64,000 nucleotides of DNA from Rhynchopus sp. YZ270_cl-10 (lineage: Eukaryota > Euglenozoa > Diplonemea > Diplonemida > Diplonemidae): positions 957,501-1,021,500 of the forward strand of contig OZ037846.1 in the NCBI GenBank assembly GCA_964035575.1, given 5' to 3'. The notes below the pieces were generated by a model. It saw nothing but the letters and a program-made list of their open reading frames with translations, did no database searches and was not told the origin of the DNA. Every line of letters starts with the position of its first letter. Position 1 is the stretch's first letter. Of this stretch, positions 10,523 to 20,639 are shown piece after piece. The translations under genes and the position numbers were made by a program.

Positions 10523-10623
10523 GCAAAAAAAAAAAAAAAAGAAGAAGAAGAAAAAAGGAAAAAGGGCCCCATTTTTAGCCCCACCGTGCGTGTACTGATA
10601 TAGACTCTCTACACTCCCACCCT
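10523..10623. other. Short A-rich spacer
   Basis: Poly-A and gaagaag run between two mobile elements; nothing else seen. Confidence 0.5.
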
Positions 10624-10748
10624 AATGGTGGCAGTATTGTGATGGGAGCCCATTGGAATACGCAAAATACATCACAATGTGTATTGTGATTGTATTTTGA
10701 TGTATTTTGCGTATTCCAATGGGCTCCCATCACAATACTGGCCACCAT
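10624..10748. mobile_element. Foldback MITE, GGTGGC family, copy 2
   Basis: Same inverted arms as 2272-2396 (aatggtggcagtattgtga ... ggccaccat). The flanks read ccctaa before and taatccc after, so a TAA duplication is possible. Confidence 0.88.
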
Positions 10749-11213
10749 AATCCCACCACCCCTCATCCCCCCTACCTATGCTTTTCTGTTCCTTATTCCT
10801 TCTGAAAACCCCCACTACTGGCAAGGCCTCGCTTCTAAAGAGCACCCATATCAATGTATTGTATCACCTATCTCGGATAGGGGTATATGCATCGAAAATG
10901 GGCCCCCATACTCCAAAGAGCACCCATATTTTCTACGTTGGTTCTCAACCCACACAACAAAACCTCCAACAAAAAAATCAGCAAAAAAACAAAAAAACCC
11001 CTTCTTTCCCATTCTCCCCGCGGCATAGGAGTGTTCCCATCTCTGGGCGATCCACTTCATTTTGGGGCTAATGTGGGTTGTCGGGGTTTTCTGCATAAGT
11101 TGTTTGGCAAATATTCCCGCGATTTACGGGTTTTTTTTTTGACCCCCAAATCACTCCTTTTTGGGGTTTTTGGGGGTCATCTCCGAGAGCCCTGATTTCC
11201 AAAAAAAAGGAAC
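10749..11213. other. Intergenic, no gene seen
   Basis: A few short ORFs on both strands lack leaders or motifs. Two copies of agagcacccatat occur (about 10840 and 10917). Nothing further. Confidence 0.45.
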
Positions 11214-11606
11214 TACCGTAATCGTAAAAATTCTGGGGTAAAAATGTCCCAAGTTTCAGATTTTCCCCCAATTGTCCCAGTTTTGTTACGTCCCAGAATT
11301 GTTCGGGCGGTTTTCCGGGTACTTGTCATTTTTTTGGGGGTGTGGGTGGTGGGGTGCGGCTGGTTGGCGGAGGGATCATAACCGGCCCAAGTATGTATAT
11401 TTTTGTTTGTTGGACATGTTTGGGTTTGCACCGAAGTGCATGGGTGAGGGAGGGGGGAAGGTCACACAGACAATTCTGGGACGTAAACATTCTGGGACGT
11501 AAAAATGTCCCAAGTTTTAAAAAATCCAAAATGTCCCAGTTTTGTTACGTCCCAGAATATTTACGTCCCAGAATACTTACGCCCCAGAAATCTTACGATT
11601 ACGGTA
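11214..11606. mobile_element. Mariner-like MITE with TA target site
   Basis: ccgtaatcgtaaaaattctg at 11216 and its diverged complement ending ttacgattacgg at 11604 are inverted termini, each flanked by TA. Subterminal copies of ttacgtcccagaat recur at least six times in both orientations, consistent with transposase-binding sites. It has no transposase and is about 390 bp. Confidence 0.8.
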
Positions 11607-12879
11607 TGTCATGAGAACTTTGCTTGGCAAAAAAGCCCCCCACCCTTTGAAAAATTTTCCAATATCTCACCTCCCCCCATATTTTTCATCAGGGGACATT
11701 AGTATGCCGGTGTGCCGGTGTGGCCACACCGGCTAAGCCGGTGTGGGATTTTGAGAAAAAAAAAAAAAAAAGAAAAAGGCAGATTTTTGAATTTTTTTCT
11801 GAATTTTATCTCCTCATACAAGGCTACAACCACATCTGTAGCGGTTTCTTATGTGCATGTGACCCCACCACAAAGACCAATCGGTCCGTTCAATCAAAAG
11901 AAATAGATGTTTGCAACTCTCATAAAAAAGTAGCGTACCGTGCGCCTGCGGCGCAGCTAAAAATGACGAGCGGTAGCCCACAGCTCTACCCTAGGCCATA
12001 GTCACAGCTACCTTTACCATAGTTTGGCTATAAAAGCGTGCGATTTTATGTCACAATTTTTGAAATGTTGCGTACCGTGGCTTCGCCAGAAAAGTTTTGA
12101 TGCCATATGGTTAGACAAGGGCGCGGAGGGGAAAGAGTTGTGGAGGTCTCTGCCAAAAATGCGTGGGGAAAAAAAAATTGCCTCACACCGGCTTTTTTGG
12201 CTCACACCGGCTTTTTTTTCAAAATCTCAAACTACCAATGTCCCCTGTTTTTCATGCTGACTAAAAAAAAAAATATCTTGTCCCTGTGGGTAAAAACACC
12301 GGTGGTATCTGGATGGTCCCATCATATCCCATCACCCACTGCCCAGTCTTTTATTGGTGAGGTGACTTAAGCTAAGTCCATCCACCTCTCCCCTCCAGGG
12401 CTGTTCCTTATTCTCGTTTTTTCCCCCAAAAATCGCTGGTTTTATTCTCGTTTTTTTCCTTTTTTTTTTAAAACCCGCAGAGGCAGGTTTTTCCTGCATT
12501 TTTGCCAGATTTGAGCCAATCCCGTTCAGTGGTGGGGGATACACGGAAAAATGGACAAAATTTTAGTGACTTAAATTTTCACAAAATATGAACCCATACT
12601 CGTAAACAAGGGTCATTTTCAGTCTGAAAACCCAACTTCAGATGAAATTGTGGTGTTTTTGACTAGGAAGGTAGCGCCGCAGGCGCATGGTATCCAACTT
12701 TTTTCTTTTTCCTTTTCCTTTTTCTCTGCTTTCTTTTGATTGCGCGAGCCGATTGCTCTCCACGGTGGGGTCACATTTGTGTGCAAAAACACTCAAAGTA
12801 CCCGCACTATGAACTATGAGGTTCTCTGGTTTAGTCCGGTCTGCGAAAGAAAAACACCACAAAAATATCCAAAAATCCC
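11607..12879. other. Repeat mosaic, no gene seen
   Basis: A hairpin gccggtgtgg/ccacaccggc lies near 11712-11745. R1-type modules are at about 11850-12090, including 'gaccccacca...atcggtccgttcaatcaaaag', shared with 62737 and 63577. The satellite module is inverted at about 12540-12640, and another inverted R1/'gattgcgcgagccgattgctc' module is at 12660-12790. Nothing coding recognised. Confidence 0.6.
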
Positions 12880-13240
12880 GGGACAAAGAACCGACCTTAG
12901 CGCAAAGCCTGCCGGAGGCAGCTTCTTATTATACATGGTCAAAACTCGGTCCCCAACCCAGCTCAAGTTGAGGGCCTCCGGCGGAATATGAGAATTCCTC
13001 GGTTATCCAACTGCGGAGTTCGGCACTTCATTGACATTTGCACCAAGCACGCGTGGTGCACGATTTATCAGTAACCTCAGTACATTTACAAAAGAAACGG
13101 CAGTCATGGCACCCGAAAGGTTCCTGGCGAAGCCACGGTACGCAACATTTCTAAAAAATGTTGACATAAAATGGCACTGTCGTTGGTAATTATCGTAAGT
13201 TTCCATAAATTTTACTTCAAATTGCATCCGGGGCTTGGTT
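12880..13240 (-). repeat. Inverted copy of the repeat at 45300-45610
   Basis: Shared landmarks in opposite orientation include gaattcctcggttatcc, gcggagttcggcac, tttacaaaagaaacggc and cgaagccacggtacgcaac. It is part of the R1 repeat family. Confidence 0.75.
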
Positions 13241-14575
13241 CCTCCTGAAACTCTATGAAAGGTGTTGACCGCTCGAGTTGACGTCTTGACCTGATATTAC
13301 CAAAATAGATGAGGGGAGGTATGCGGGGCGTTTTTGTGCCTTCAGGGTCTTTTTTCATTTTTTCAGCAACCCTGCCTCTCCTATACAGTGCATAGCCTTT
13401 GTCTTTCTTTTTGGGTATGCGGGACTCCCCCTTTGTCCTCAGGGTGCTAAACGACCCTGCCCCTACTAAATGCAAGTTAAACCCTGGCTGGGTATAAAAA
13501 TGCTGGGCAGTGGCTTCCCCATGCTATGAAGGGTGTTCGCACCCGGAGTATGAAACAGCGGCAAACGGTCAGGCCAGGGCTTTGGTTCTGCTATATCTTT
13601 GGGTTCGCCTGTAAGGACGTCCATGTAAATCCCTAAGAGAAAGGGTGAGGCCCAACTGTCGGTGCAGCATGGGACGCCAAGAGAGAGATGTTGTGACTCC
13701 CCCTTTGCTCTCTTGTCTCGACAATCGTGCACTAAGAGTTGGGTGACGCGAATGAGAGGTATCTGTAAGCTCACAACTCTTCAACGGAAGGTGGGCCGCC
13801 GGCTGACGAGCGGTTGTGTACCGCCCTCGTTCACTTACACTACGGGCAAGCCATTGGGTTTCTTTTCTTTTTTTTTTTTTACACCTTCTGTTGTTGGCCG
13901 CAGGGTACTTGTGCTTTCATCCGGGGCTGGCATTGTGGGTCAGTCGGAGGTGCCTGCATCAAATTACTTCACTTTTTTTCTTTTTTCTTTTTTGAAGGAA
14001 GCTAAATCATAAAAAGAGGGGGAAAAAAAAGAAAAATGATGATGAGAGCTTTTCCCCCGAGCGCCAAGTGCCCCTCTCCGCGCTTTGGAAAATTTTGACA
14101 AAAAAATTGCGACCCCATTTTTTTTTGCATTCTCACTCTCACACATGCACCCTAATCTTGCATCCCGCGCACACACCTCTCACCAAACAGCATGTACACA
14201 CACACACACACAATATTCCGCACAGGGATTGCCTACAACTCATCCCAAAGATCTCTCCCCTCTAGCGAACACTATGTCATGCACATAACACATTTGACAG
14301 AACAAAACCACTCGTCAACACACCTTAGTCAGCAGCGTAACGACCCCCTCCTTCCAGAACCTCTTCAAGGACTCACTACACCATTCTGATAGCATTTTTT
14401 GGGCCCTTCCTCTCCAACCCCGCGTCTACAACACCATTACGCAAAATTAAACAGAGCACAAAAAGCACTTTCAAAACAAACATTTTCAAACACCCTTTCA
14501 GCATTTTGGGTATATACCTCGTGGCACCCTATCTAGGGCCCCCTCCTCCTGGCGGGAAAAAAAAACTCAAAAAAA
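13241..14575. other. Intergenic with an unrecognised coding-like stretch
   Basis: On the - strand 13466-13774 is open for 102 codons with protein-like composition (for example QLLVHDCRDKRAKGESQHLS) but no leader and no family I know; it may be a decayed gene. Module X (gggctggcattgtgggtcag ... ggtgcctgcatc) is at about 13912-13965. A short (CA)n run is near 14193-14210. The rest is AT-rich with no gene seen. Confidence 0.4.
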
Positions 14576-15184
14576 ATGGATTCCATTCTTGCCCTTCTCC
14601 GCTCCCCTTTAGAGGGTCTGTTCTTCGCACCCCCTGACGACTTTGAGTTATTTCCTGGGGTGGGCCGTCCTCCTCCTCCTCCTCCTCCTCCTCCTCCACC
14701 TCCCCCACGGAATTTCTCATGGCGGGGATGGATGTGGGGGCAGATCCCTCCTGAGGGTGGGATGGAGTGTCCTCCGTCTCCGCCTTCTCCTCCTTCTCCT
14801 CCGTCTGCTCCTTCTTCTCCAGAGAAAATGGAAGAAGCGATCATAGAAGAAGGTCTGCGTACCCCAGAGGCTAGACCACTAGAAGAGGTTGCTGTGGAGA
14901 CACCAAGCAAATCCTTGACCCCGTATAAGCATATTAAAGGGGAGAAGGTAGCGCAGATTTACCGTACGACACCGCAGGCACGGGAGTGGTCGGTTAAAGG
15001 GGTGGTGCGTGAGGGAGGGGGTGGTGACGACCTGCTGCCGGTCGCGGCTGCGCAGGCTGAGCATTGTGTACGGCTGCGTGCGGAGATTTATGCGTATAAC
15101 CGTCTCCTCACGGCAGTCGAGCGGCACCGAAACAAAGTCTATGAGAGCGGAGGGACCTTAGCTACAGTGTCGGCGGGGGTGTGA
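14576..15184 (+). CDS. Proline-rich hypothetical protein (202 aa)
   Basis: I do not recognise this protein. It starts with MDSILALLRSPLEGLFFAPP, a possibly amphipathic start, then a run of 13 prolines at about residues 33-45 and a second Pro/Ser-rich stretch (PPSPPSPPSPPSAPSSP) near residues 66-82. The C-terminal half is more globular in composition (ending KVYESGGTLATVSAGV) and contains a probable helix rich in Ala, Arg and Glu near residues 155-185. Polyproline runs commonly bind SH3, WW or profilin-type partners. It lies about 500 bp upstream of the actin-family gene on the same strand, which makes a cytoskeletal link tempting but unproven. The polyproline run is encoded by a cct microsatellite, so its length may vary between strains. 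Confidence 0.65.
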   Translation: MDSILALLRSPLEGLFFAPPDDFELFPGVGRPPPPPPPPPPPPPRNFSWRGWMWGQIPPEGGMECPPSPPSPPSPPSAPSSPEKMEEAIIEEGLRTPEARPLEEVAVETPSKSLTPYKHIKGEKVAQIYRTTPQAREWSVKGVVREGGGGDDLLPVAAAQAEHCVRLRAEIYAYNRLLTAVERHRNKVYESGGTLATVSAGV

Positions 15185-15680
15185 CGAGAAGATGCTGCCA
15201 GATGCGGTTAGGTTTGTAGAGAGCCAGAAAGAGAGAGGAGATGGGGGGAGGGGAGGGTGTATGGTTCGGTTCTTGTTCAGTGTTTCCCACGGTGAGATTT
15301 TGGGGTGAGAAATCTCACAAAAGCACCACGTTGTTGTGCGCTAACCCAGCAGGTTTGTTCTGTTCACTCATGAGCCCCCCATCCCATATTGTGTCCTGTA
15401 CGATGCTGATTGCAACTGAAGTCACTCCTGTAGGGCCTAGAGCGGCTTCTAAAGGGGAAAATGTGGTACCAAGTGACACAAATATGGTTTTGCAGGCGAT
15501 ATTATAATGGGTTGCGGCAAGCACTTGTGGGTTGTGCGCTGTCCTTTCATATTTCCAACACAGTAGCCTCTACGATGACACACAAAATGTGTACCAAACC
15601 ATGTTGCTAAAGCCACAAAAGAAAAAATTACTTTGTTATTTTCAAAATCACATCCCAGAAAAAAAACTACAAACAAACCT
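15185..15680. other. Spacer between proline-rich and actin-like genes
   Basis: Short ORFs on both strands overlap here without motifs. The last 120 bp are A-rich leader of the actin-like gene, with acaaacctATGg at the start. No clear pyrimidine-CAG acceptor was identified. Confidence 0.4.
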
Positions 15681-16838
15681 ATGGGCGATGATTGGCAGGA
15701 CAACAGCGCTGTCGTCTTCGACAATGGCACTGGTATGATGAAAGCGGGCTTCGCAGGCCAGGACGAACCTGGCGCAGTCTTCCCCGCAGCCGTCGCACGC
15801 AAGCGAAACGTTGCCGAGCCTGCAGTCGGCGACGACGCCGTGGGCAAAGCCGGCTACCGCATCAAATACCCCGTAGAGCACGGCATTGTCAACAACTGGG
15901 ACGACATGGCCCTCGTCTGGCGCAAAGCATACGAAGAACTAGAGGTGGAACCCTCCAACCAAGGCATTCTCATCACCGAGGCCCCGCTTAACCCTCGCAA
16001 AAACCGCGAAAAAATGCTGGAGGTATTATTTGAAGACTTCGGCGTCCCTGCGACATACGTGCAAATCCAAGCTGTCCTATCGCTTTATGCTTCTGGCCGC
16101 AATGACGGAGTGGTCATCGACTCCGGAGACGGTGTGACTCATGCAGTCCCCGTCTTCGAAGGGCGCGTCATGCCGACCGCAGTGAAGAGAAGCGAGGTCG
16201 CTGGAAGGGACCTCACCGAATGGATGCAAGAACTCCTTAATGAGGACCAGGACTTCCGGTTCAGCTCCTCCCAGCACCGTGAGTGGGCGAAGGCCATCAA
16301 AGAAAAGCTTTGCTACATCGAGCCCGACTTCGACGCTGCGCTAGAAAAATGGGAAGCAGACGAAGATTCCTTCAACGACGACTACACCCTCCCAGACGGC
16401 ACAACAATCAAAGTCGGTCGCGCCAAATTCTGCTGCCCAGAAGCCATCTTCGACCCAGGCCTCATGGGGCGTGAAGATATGGCTCTCCACAACCTCGTCC
16501 AAACCTCTGTTTGGGAATGCCCAATCGATACCCGAAAGACACTTCTGTCGAACATCGTTTTATCTGGCGGTACAACGCTGTTCAAAGGAATGGAAACGCG
16601 TCTGGCAAATGAACTGAAAAGGCATCCAAAGATCCCGGAAGGTGCCAAGGAGATAGTTAAAGTCGTCAGCGATGCTTCAGATGAAGGGAGGAACATCAGG
16701 AAGTACACAGTATGGATGGGAGGGGCCATCCTGGCGTCGCTTGGAACTTTCCAGGAGCATTGGATTACCAAAGCAGAATACGAAGAAAGCGGTGCCGATA
16801 TTGTGCACGAAAGATGCGATTCATTGTCAGGATATTGA
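15681..16838 (+). CDS. Divergent actin-family protein (385 aa)
   Basis: This is an actin-fold ATPase, probably cytoskeletal or a nuclear/cytoplasmic actin-related protein. The family is clear from the phosphate-1 loop (DNGTGMMKAGFAG, residues 14-26), KYPVEHGIVNNWDDM (62-76), the TEAPLNPRKNREKM block (99-112), IQAVLSLYASGR (129-140) with the glutamine that positions the catalytic water, the phosphate-2 loop DSGDGVTH (147-154), VLSGGTT (293-299) and the C-terminal WMGGAILASLGTFQ (345-358). Length is near conventional actin (375 aa), but the stretch between VFP and KYP is about nine residues shorter than in conventional actin, which removes most of the DNase-I-binding loop. Six residues extend beyond the usual C-terminal Cys. 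I chose the ATG at 15681 because it aligns with the actin N-terminus; one at 15633 would add 16 basic residues. It could be an ARP rather than the main actin. Confidence 0.93.
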   Translation: MGDDWQDNSAVVFDNGTGMMKAGFAGQDEPGAVFPAAVARKRNVAEPAVGDDAVGKAGYRIKYPVEHGIVNNWDDMALVWRKAYEELEVEPSNQGILITEAPLNPRKNREKMLEVLFEDFGVPATYVQIQAVLSLYASGRNDGVVIDSGDGVTHAVPVFEGRVMPTAVKRSEVAGRDLTEWMQELLNEDQDFRFSSSQHREWAKAIKEKLCYIEPDFDAALEKWEADEDSFNDDYTLPDGTTIKVGRAKFCCPEAIFDPGLMGREDMALHNLVQTSVWECPIDTRKTLLSNIVLSGGTTLFKGMETRLANELKRHPKIPEGAKEIVKVVSDASDEGRNIRKYTVWMGGAILASLGTFQEHWITKAEYEESGADIVHERCDSLSGY

Positions 16839-18065
16839 AAGGGGGGGAATAGGGTTGGGGAGGGGTTTCAAAAGGAATGAGGGGGAGAGGGGAGGGGATG
16901 GGTTTGGGGGGTTTTTTTGTCCTTATTCAATGAGGTAGTTAGTTTAGGGTGATGTAAGCACAGAGTGGGCTTGTGTTCATCTTCGAAACGTTTTTGAAAA
17001 AAAATTCTCTTTTTGTTCCCTACCTTTTTATTTTTTATTGAAAAGAGGGTAGGATGGGGTTTGTCTATGTTCTGTATGGTACAGAGGCAAACCGGTTTTG
17101 GGAATAGAATACGGACACAGCCATATTTTGGTTTTTTTTGATGTGTCCACCTCATGGCCAACGTTATGTGAAAGAGACGAGGGGAAAAGATAAAAAAGAA
17201 GAAGAAAAAAAAAAAAAGAGATCATTCTCTCTCTGGTTAGTGGGTTCAAATACACCCAGAGAGAATCTTGCCTAGCTTTTTTGCCTCCCCCCTTTAAGTT
17301 TAATTATTAGAGATTGTGCCACACAAAATCAAGGGTACATTTTTAGCACCCTCTGTACCTTCGTTTCGTCAGAAAAAGAATGTATATGAAACAAATATTA
17401 GAGATCGTGCCACCCCGCTCTCCTGATCTTACTTTCAAAGGCCCTATTTTTATTTTATTTTTGTGTTATCAAGCATTGACGAATAGAAATGGAAAACGAC
17501 GGATGGTGCGTGCCCGCTTTAGCGTATTGTTTTTCCACTAACATCACTCACATTCATCAGTGAAAAACACAAACCTTTTGCGGTGCGATAAACGAAAATT
17601 CTTTATTTCATTTAACTGTCATATCCTGAAGTCGTTTTCTATTTTTTCCTTCTATATTCCCACCTCTTGTGTGGGTGTGATAGAAAAATACAACACAAAA
17701 CTGGGCTGTCACTTTGCTGTTGTTAGCTCCCCCCCTTTTTTTTTGTGTGGAAAGGATGTGCCAATCCTGGCATAATCATCCTTGAGTCCCCTTTTTCTTT
17801 CATTGTACGCTGATATAGTTGGACAACTCCACGTTGTCAAAGTCTTCGTGTGTCGAGTGGGGGTATGGGTTATGGGCTATGTGCTTCACCCGGGTCTATG
17901 ACGGGGGCTCAGCACCACAAAAAAACGAAATTTGGTTTTAGAACATATTTTTTTTTTATAAACGATGTACGCACCCCTGTCTCCCCCCATCATCCCTTTC
18001 CCCTATGTTTTCAATGCACCATCATTCCCCTATCACACCCTCCATTGCAACTCTCCATCATCCAC
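16839..18065. other. Intergenic with a family B hairpin
   Basis: A family B hairpin with wobble pairs lies at 16946-16984 (GTAAGC/GCTTGT, loop acagagtgg). An isolated hairpin attctctctctgg/ccagagagaat spans 17224-17266. The phrase tattagagat-gtgccac occurs twice (about 17307 and 17397). No gene recognised. Confidence 0.55.
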
Positions 18066-18067
18066 AG
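18045..18067 (+). promoter_or_regulatory. Possible 3' splice (trans-splice) acceptor
   Basis: Pyrimidine-rich DNA ends in catccacag at 18067, 31 nt before the ATG of the secreted Cys-rich gene, with no AG in between. The same leader is conserved before its paralogue at 20605. Confidence 0.5.
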
Positions 18068-18098
18068 GGCGTCCTCCCCTCATATACTTCATCCGACC

Positions 18099-18854
18099 AT
18101 GCTCGCCCTTCTCGCGCCGTGTCTTTTGTTGCAGGCAATCTGCAGTGGACGGCGGTGCTGCGCGAACTACCAGGTTGCCACCCCAACGGGGTGTCTTGAG
18201 AATGAGCTGGGCGCTGCGTGCGAGCACCCGAACTGCCCGCCTGCTGACTATTTATCCCTTGGCGCCTCTGCGATCCGTGGGCAGGTGACCATTCGAGAGG
18301 GGATGGCTGCATGGGCAGATCTCCCAGGCTCGCAGATTCACAACATCCCACGACACATGCTCGACAACCCTGCGCTGTTCCTAGGGCTTGAGATGCGCCA
18401 CCTCGAGGGCACGGTGCCATGTGCCCCTGGGCTCGTCTGCGAAGTCTTTCTCTCCTTCTACGAATGTGGCGACTGCCCAAACAAAGACGCAGGATTCCCC
18501 GCCATCGCAGCTCGCGACGGATGGAAGAAGATGCCCTGTCAGATGCGGTTCACAACAGGCAGCGGGTCGCTCACACACCATAGGCTTGTAACATACCGTG
18601 TAACCGGCGCGACTCTCGGACCGGTTACACGCATTGTTATTCCAGCAGGTGTCGGGCTTGGGTTTATTACATTCGTAAATGGTGCGGACTGTGTAAGCTA
18701 CAATGAGGCTACCTGTAATTCGGTGAACATCTGCAGATGGGATGCAGGCGCTGGGCAGTGCTCGGTGGGATACTGTGCGGCCCCAAGGGGCCCAGTACTG
18801 AACGAAAAGTGCAGCAGCCACGGCTGTGCATACGACGATCCTGCACTGCTCTGA
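18099..18854 (+). CDS. Secreted Cys-rich protein, paralogue 1 (251 aa)
   Basis: I recognise no named family. The N-terminus MLALLAPCLLLQAICSG is a signal peptide (hydrophobic core to about residue 14), so the protein is predicted to enter the secretory pathway. The mature part carries about 17 cysteines in spaced pairs (RRCC, CEHPNC, ECGDC, QCSVGYC, CSSHGC), suggesting a disulfide-stabilised extracellular domain. No C-terminal membrane anchor or GPI-type tail is visible. The gene at 20640-21395 is a same-length paralogue. The first 46 residues are identical, as are most of the blocks around ECGDCPNKDAGF, the TGSGSLTHH segment and the last 30 residues, while about residues 47-115 and 165-215 differ strongly. 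The start is supported by the conserved leader (cttcatccgaccATG). Intronless as far as can be seen. Confidence 0.85.
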   Translation: MLALLAPCLLLQAICSGRRCCANYQVATPTGCLENELGAACEHPNCPPADYLSLGASAIRGQVTIREGMAAWADLPGSQIHNIPRHMLDNPALFLGLEMRHLEGTVPCAPGLVCEVFLSFYECGDCPNKDAGFPAIAARDGWKKMPCQMRFTTGSGSLTHHRLVTYRVTGATLGPVTRIVIPAGVGLGFITFVNGADCVSYNEATCNSVNICRWDAGAGQCSVGYCAAPRGPVLNEKCSSHGCAYDDPALL

Positions 18855-19114
18855 TGTGCCTGCGTCTGCAGCAAAATATTTGTGTGTGCGTGTTGTCATT
18901 CACCTTGTAACAGCAAGTGGAATATTGTCGCAGATCAGTTTAATCTGCGAAGACAGTGCGATAGTTCGGCATTCTTGCGTGTTGTTGTTGTTGTTGCTTT
19001 TTAAAAGGTGACTGTACTCATCTTACATTTCTACGCCGACCCTTGTTTATCCTATAAATGAGTTGTCGGTATTCCTGTACATATTTCCTATTTCGCTTTT
19101 AATTAGAGATCGAT
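18855..19114. other. 3' flank of paralogue 1
   Basis: Contains a short (ttg)n run near 18980 and an abbreviated family B stem (aaggtgactgtactcatctt) at about 19004-19024. Nothing else. Confidence 0.5.
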
Positions 19115-20004
19115 ACCTGACCCAGGGTCCTAGGTATAGTATACGGAAAATGTGTAACACATTTTCCGTTAAATCCGGTTTTTTTTTTTTTTGGGGGGGG
19201 GGGATTTCTTTTTTTTGGGGGGTAGTACCCAGGTGCCCCCCAAAAAATAATCCCAGAAACCGTGGGTCCCTCCTACACTCACTCACAACAGAATTTTTTG
19301 CTACCCAAAAAAATCTCAAATTCCCATACAAAAATGCTCGCATTCAGAAGGAAAAGGAAGCATGCATCATGGCGAAAGAAAAAAAGTAGCGTACCGTGCG
19401 CCTGCGGCGCAAGCTTACAGCAACCCTTCCCATGACATAGTTTGGCTGTAAAAAAAGTGCAATTTTAAGCGTATTTTTTGGAAATGTTGCGTACCGTGGC
19501 TTCGCCAGAAACTTTCGTTTTAGCAAAATACGTAAGTAAAATTTACGGAAACTGACGAGAATTACTAGCGACCGTTTTTATGTCAACATTTTTATAAATG
19601 TTGCGTACCGTGGCTTCGCCAGGAACTTGGGCGAACCTATATAGGCCCCCTGCTCCTGAATAAAGAATACAAAGTGTATCTTTGTGTCGCTTTTCTAGTC
19701 GACTGTCACAGATCATCATCATCATCATCATCATCATAGGGTTGAGGTTCGGGTGCACGATTCTTTCGTGCCACACATTCTTGGATGATCACCCCAAGGA
19801 GATTGTCCGGCAGTTCGTTGGGAATCGGGTTATCCCTCTCCATTATGCGAAGGATGCCCTCGACTTGACATTACGTATGGGTAGCATCAATTTTTTGGGG
19901 CTGTTGTGGGGTAGGAATTTTCCGCGCGCAGCGCGGAAATTTTTTTTCAAAACACATTTTCCGTTTCCCCCTTTTTTTTTTGGACCTAGAACCCTGCCTG
20001 ACCC
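19115..20004. mobile_element. 872-bp non-autonomous element, 9-bp TSD (MULE-like)
   Basis: Termini agggtcctagg (19124) and cctagaaccct (ending 19995) match those of the element at 9272. Flanks are acctgaccc (19115-19123) and gcctgaccc (19996-20004), a 9-bp duplication with one mismatch. Inside each end lies cggaaaatgtgt/acacattttccg, the same layout as 9272-10181 with a different arm sequence. The interior holds R1 modules (19385-19620) and an (atc)n run near 19710-19738. No transposase frame seen. It sits between the two secreted paralogues. Confidence 0.85.
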
Positions 20005-20033
20005 TACCTGAATTATTTTTATTTTCCACCACC

Positions 20034-20073
20034 AGTGCCTGCGTCCGCTGTTCAACGGTGAGGCGTTTGCACT
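20034..20073 (+). repeat. Family C hairpin
   Basis: AGTGCCTGCGTCCGC pairs around ttcaacggtg with GAGGCGTTTGCACT. It is followed directly by a family F unit (20094-20140). Confidence 0.65.
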
Positions 20074-20093
20074 TTCGAATTCTCTTTTTTTTA

Positions 20094-20140
20094 GGTACAC
20101 TGTCACGAGAGGGCGTTGTATTTCAAGTCAACCTTTTTCT
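20094..20140 (+). repeat. Family F repeat (intact site)
   Basis: ggtacactgtcacgagaggg then cgttgtatttcaagtcaac. This copy is uninterrupted and shows the empty target of the element inserted at 39276-40243. Confidence 0.6.
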
Positions 20141-20180
20141 TCCAAAACTACATCTGACGACCTTTTCTAACGATAGTGGC

Positions 20181-20215
20181 AAAGATGTGTGTACACGAGA
20201 GGCACATGCGTCTTT
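20181..20215 (+). repeat. Family B hairpin with wholly different stem
   Basis: AAAGATGTGTGT (20181-20192) pairs at all 12 positions, with wobbles, with ACATGCGTCTTT (20204-20215). The loop acacgagaggc keeps the family word. This is strong evidence that pairing, not sequence, is conserved. Confidence 0.7.
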
Positions 20216-20291
20216 AAAGCTTTCTTCTTTGCTTCTCACAAAAGCTGTGTGGCCTCTGTTAGGTCCATTCATCTTTCTCTACGCTATGTGT

Positions 20292-20331
20292 TGTGCACAT
20301 GCCCGCCGGTGTACGGTGAGGCCTTTGCACT
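20292..20331 (+). repeat. Family C hairpin
   Basis: Closed by GTGC/GCAC with cccgccggtgtacggtgagg inside; followed by tttcaaattctcttt as at 20074. Confidence 0.55.
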
Positions 20332-20589
20332 TTCAAATTCTCTTTCTTGCTGTCTGCAGCAGCAAAACCACATTTTGCGTGGCACACGCTATCTTGCAAA
20401 CCCCCCACAGCCCCAGGCACCTCTAACCGCAGCAGCAACGGGGTGCACACCAAGGCAACCCCTCCCTCTGACTGCGACTCCCCCCCACCTCTTCCCGCTT
20501 TCACAAAACAATGTGAAGCACAGCAACGCAAAATCAACGTCTTTTTTGATAGTGTCCTTTTACCCATTGCCCTGAGACCACGTCTCCCC

Positions 20590-20605
20590 TATATCTCATC
20601 CACAG
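20590..20605 (+). promoter_or_regulatory. Possible 3' splice (trans-splice) acceptor
   Basis: tatatctcatccacag ends at 20605, 34 nt before the ATG at 20640. The following leader is nearly the same as that of paralogue 1. Confidence 0.5.
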
Positions 20606-20639
20606 GACGTCCTCCCCTCCACATACACTTCATCCAACC

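Noticed and set aside
17224-17266. tRNA-like piece (gggttcaaatac flanked by a stem)
   Set aside because: Only a single hairpin forms; there is no acceptor stem, D arm or anticodon arm at the right distances.
18381-18899. 172-codon ORF on the - strand over the first secreted gene
   Set aside because: It shadows a gene with a signal peptide, conserved leader and paralogue; similar shadows exist over the sirtuin, actin-like and WD40 genes.
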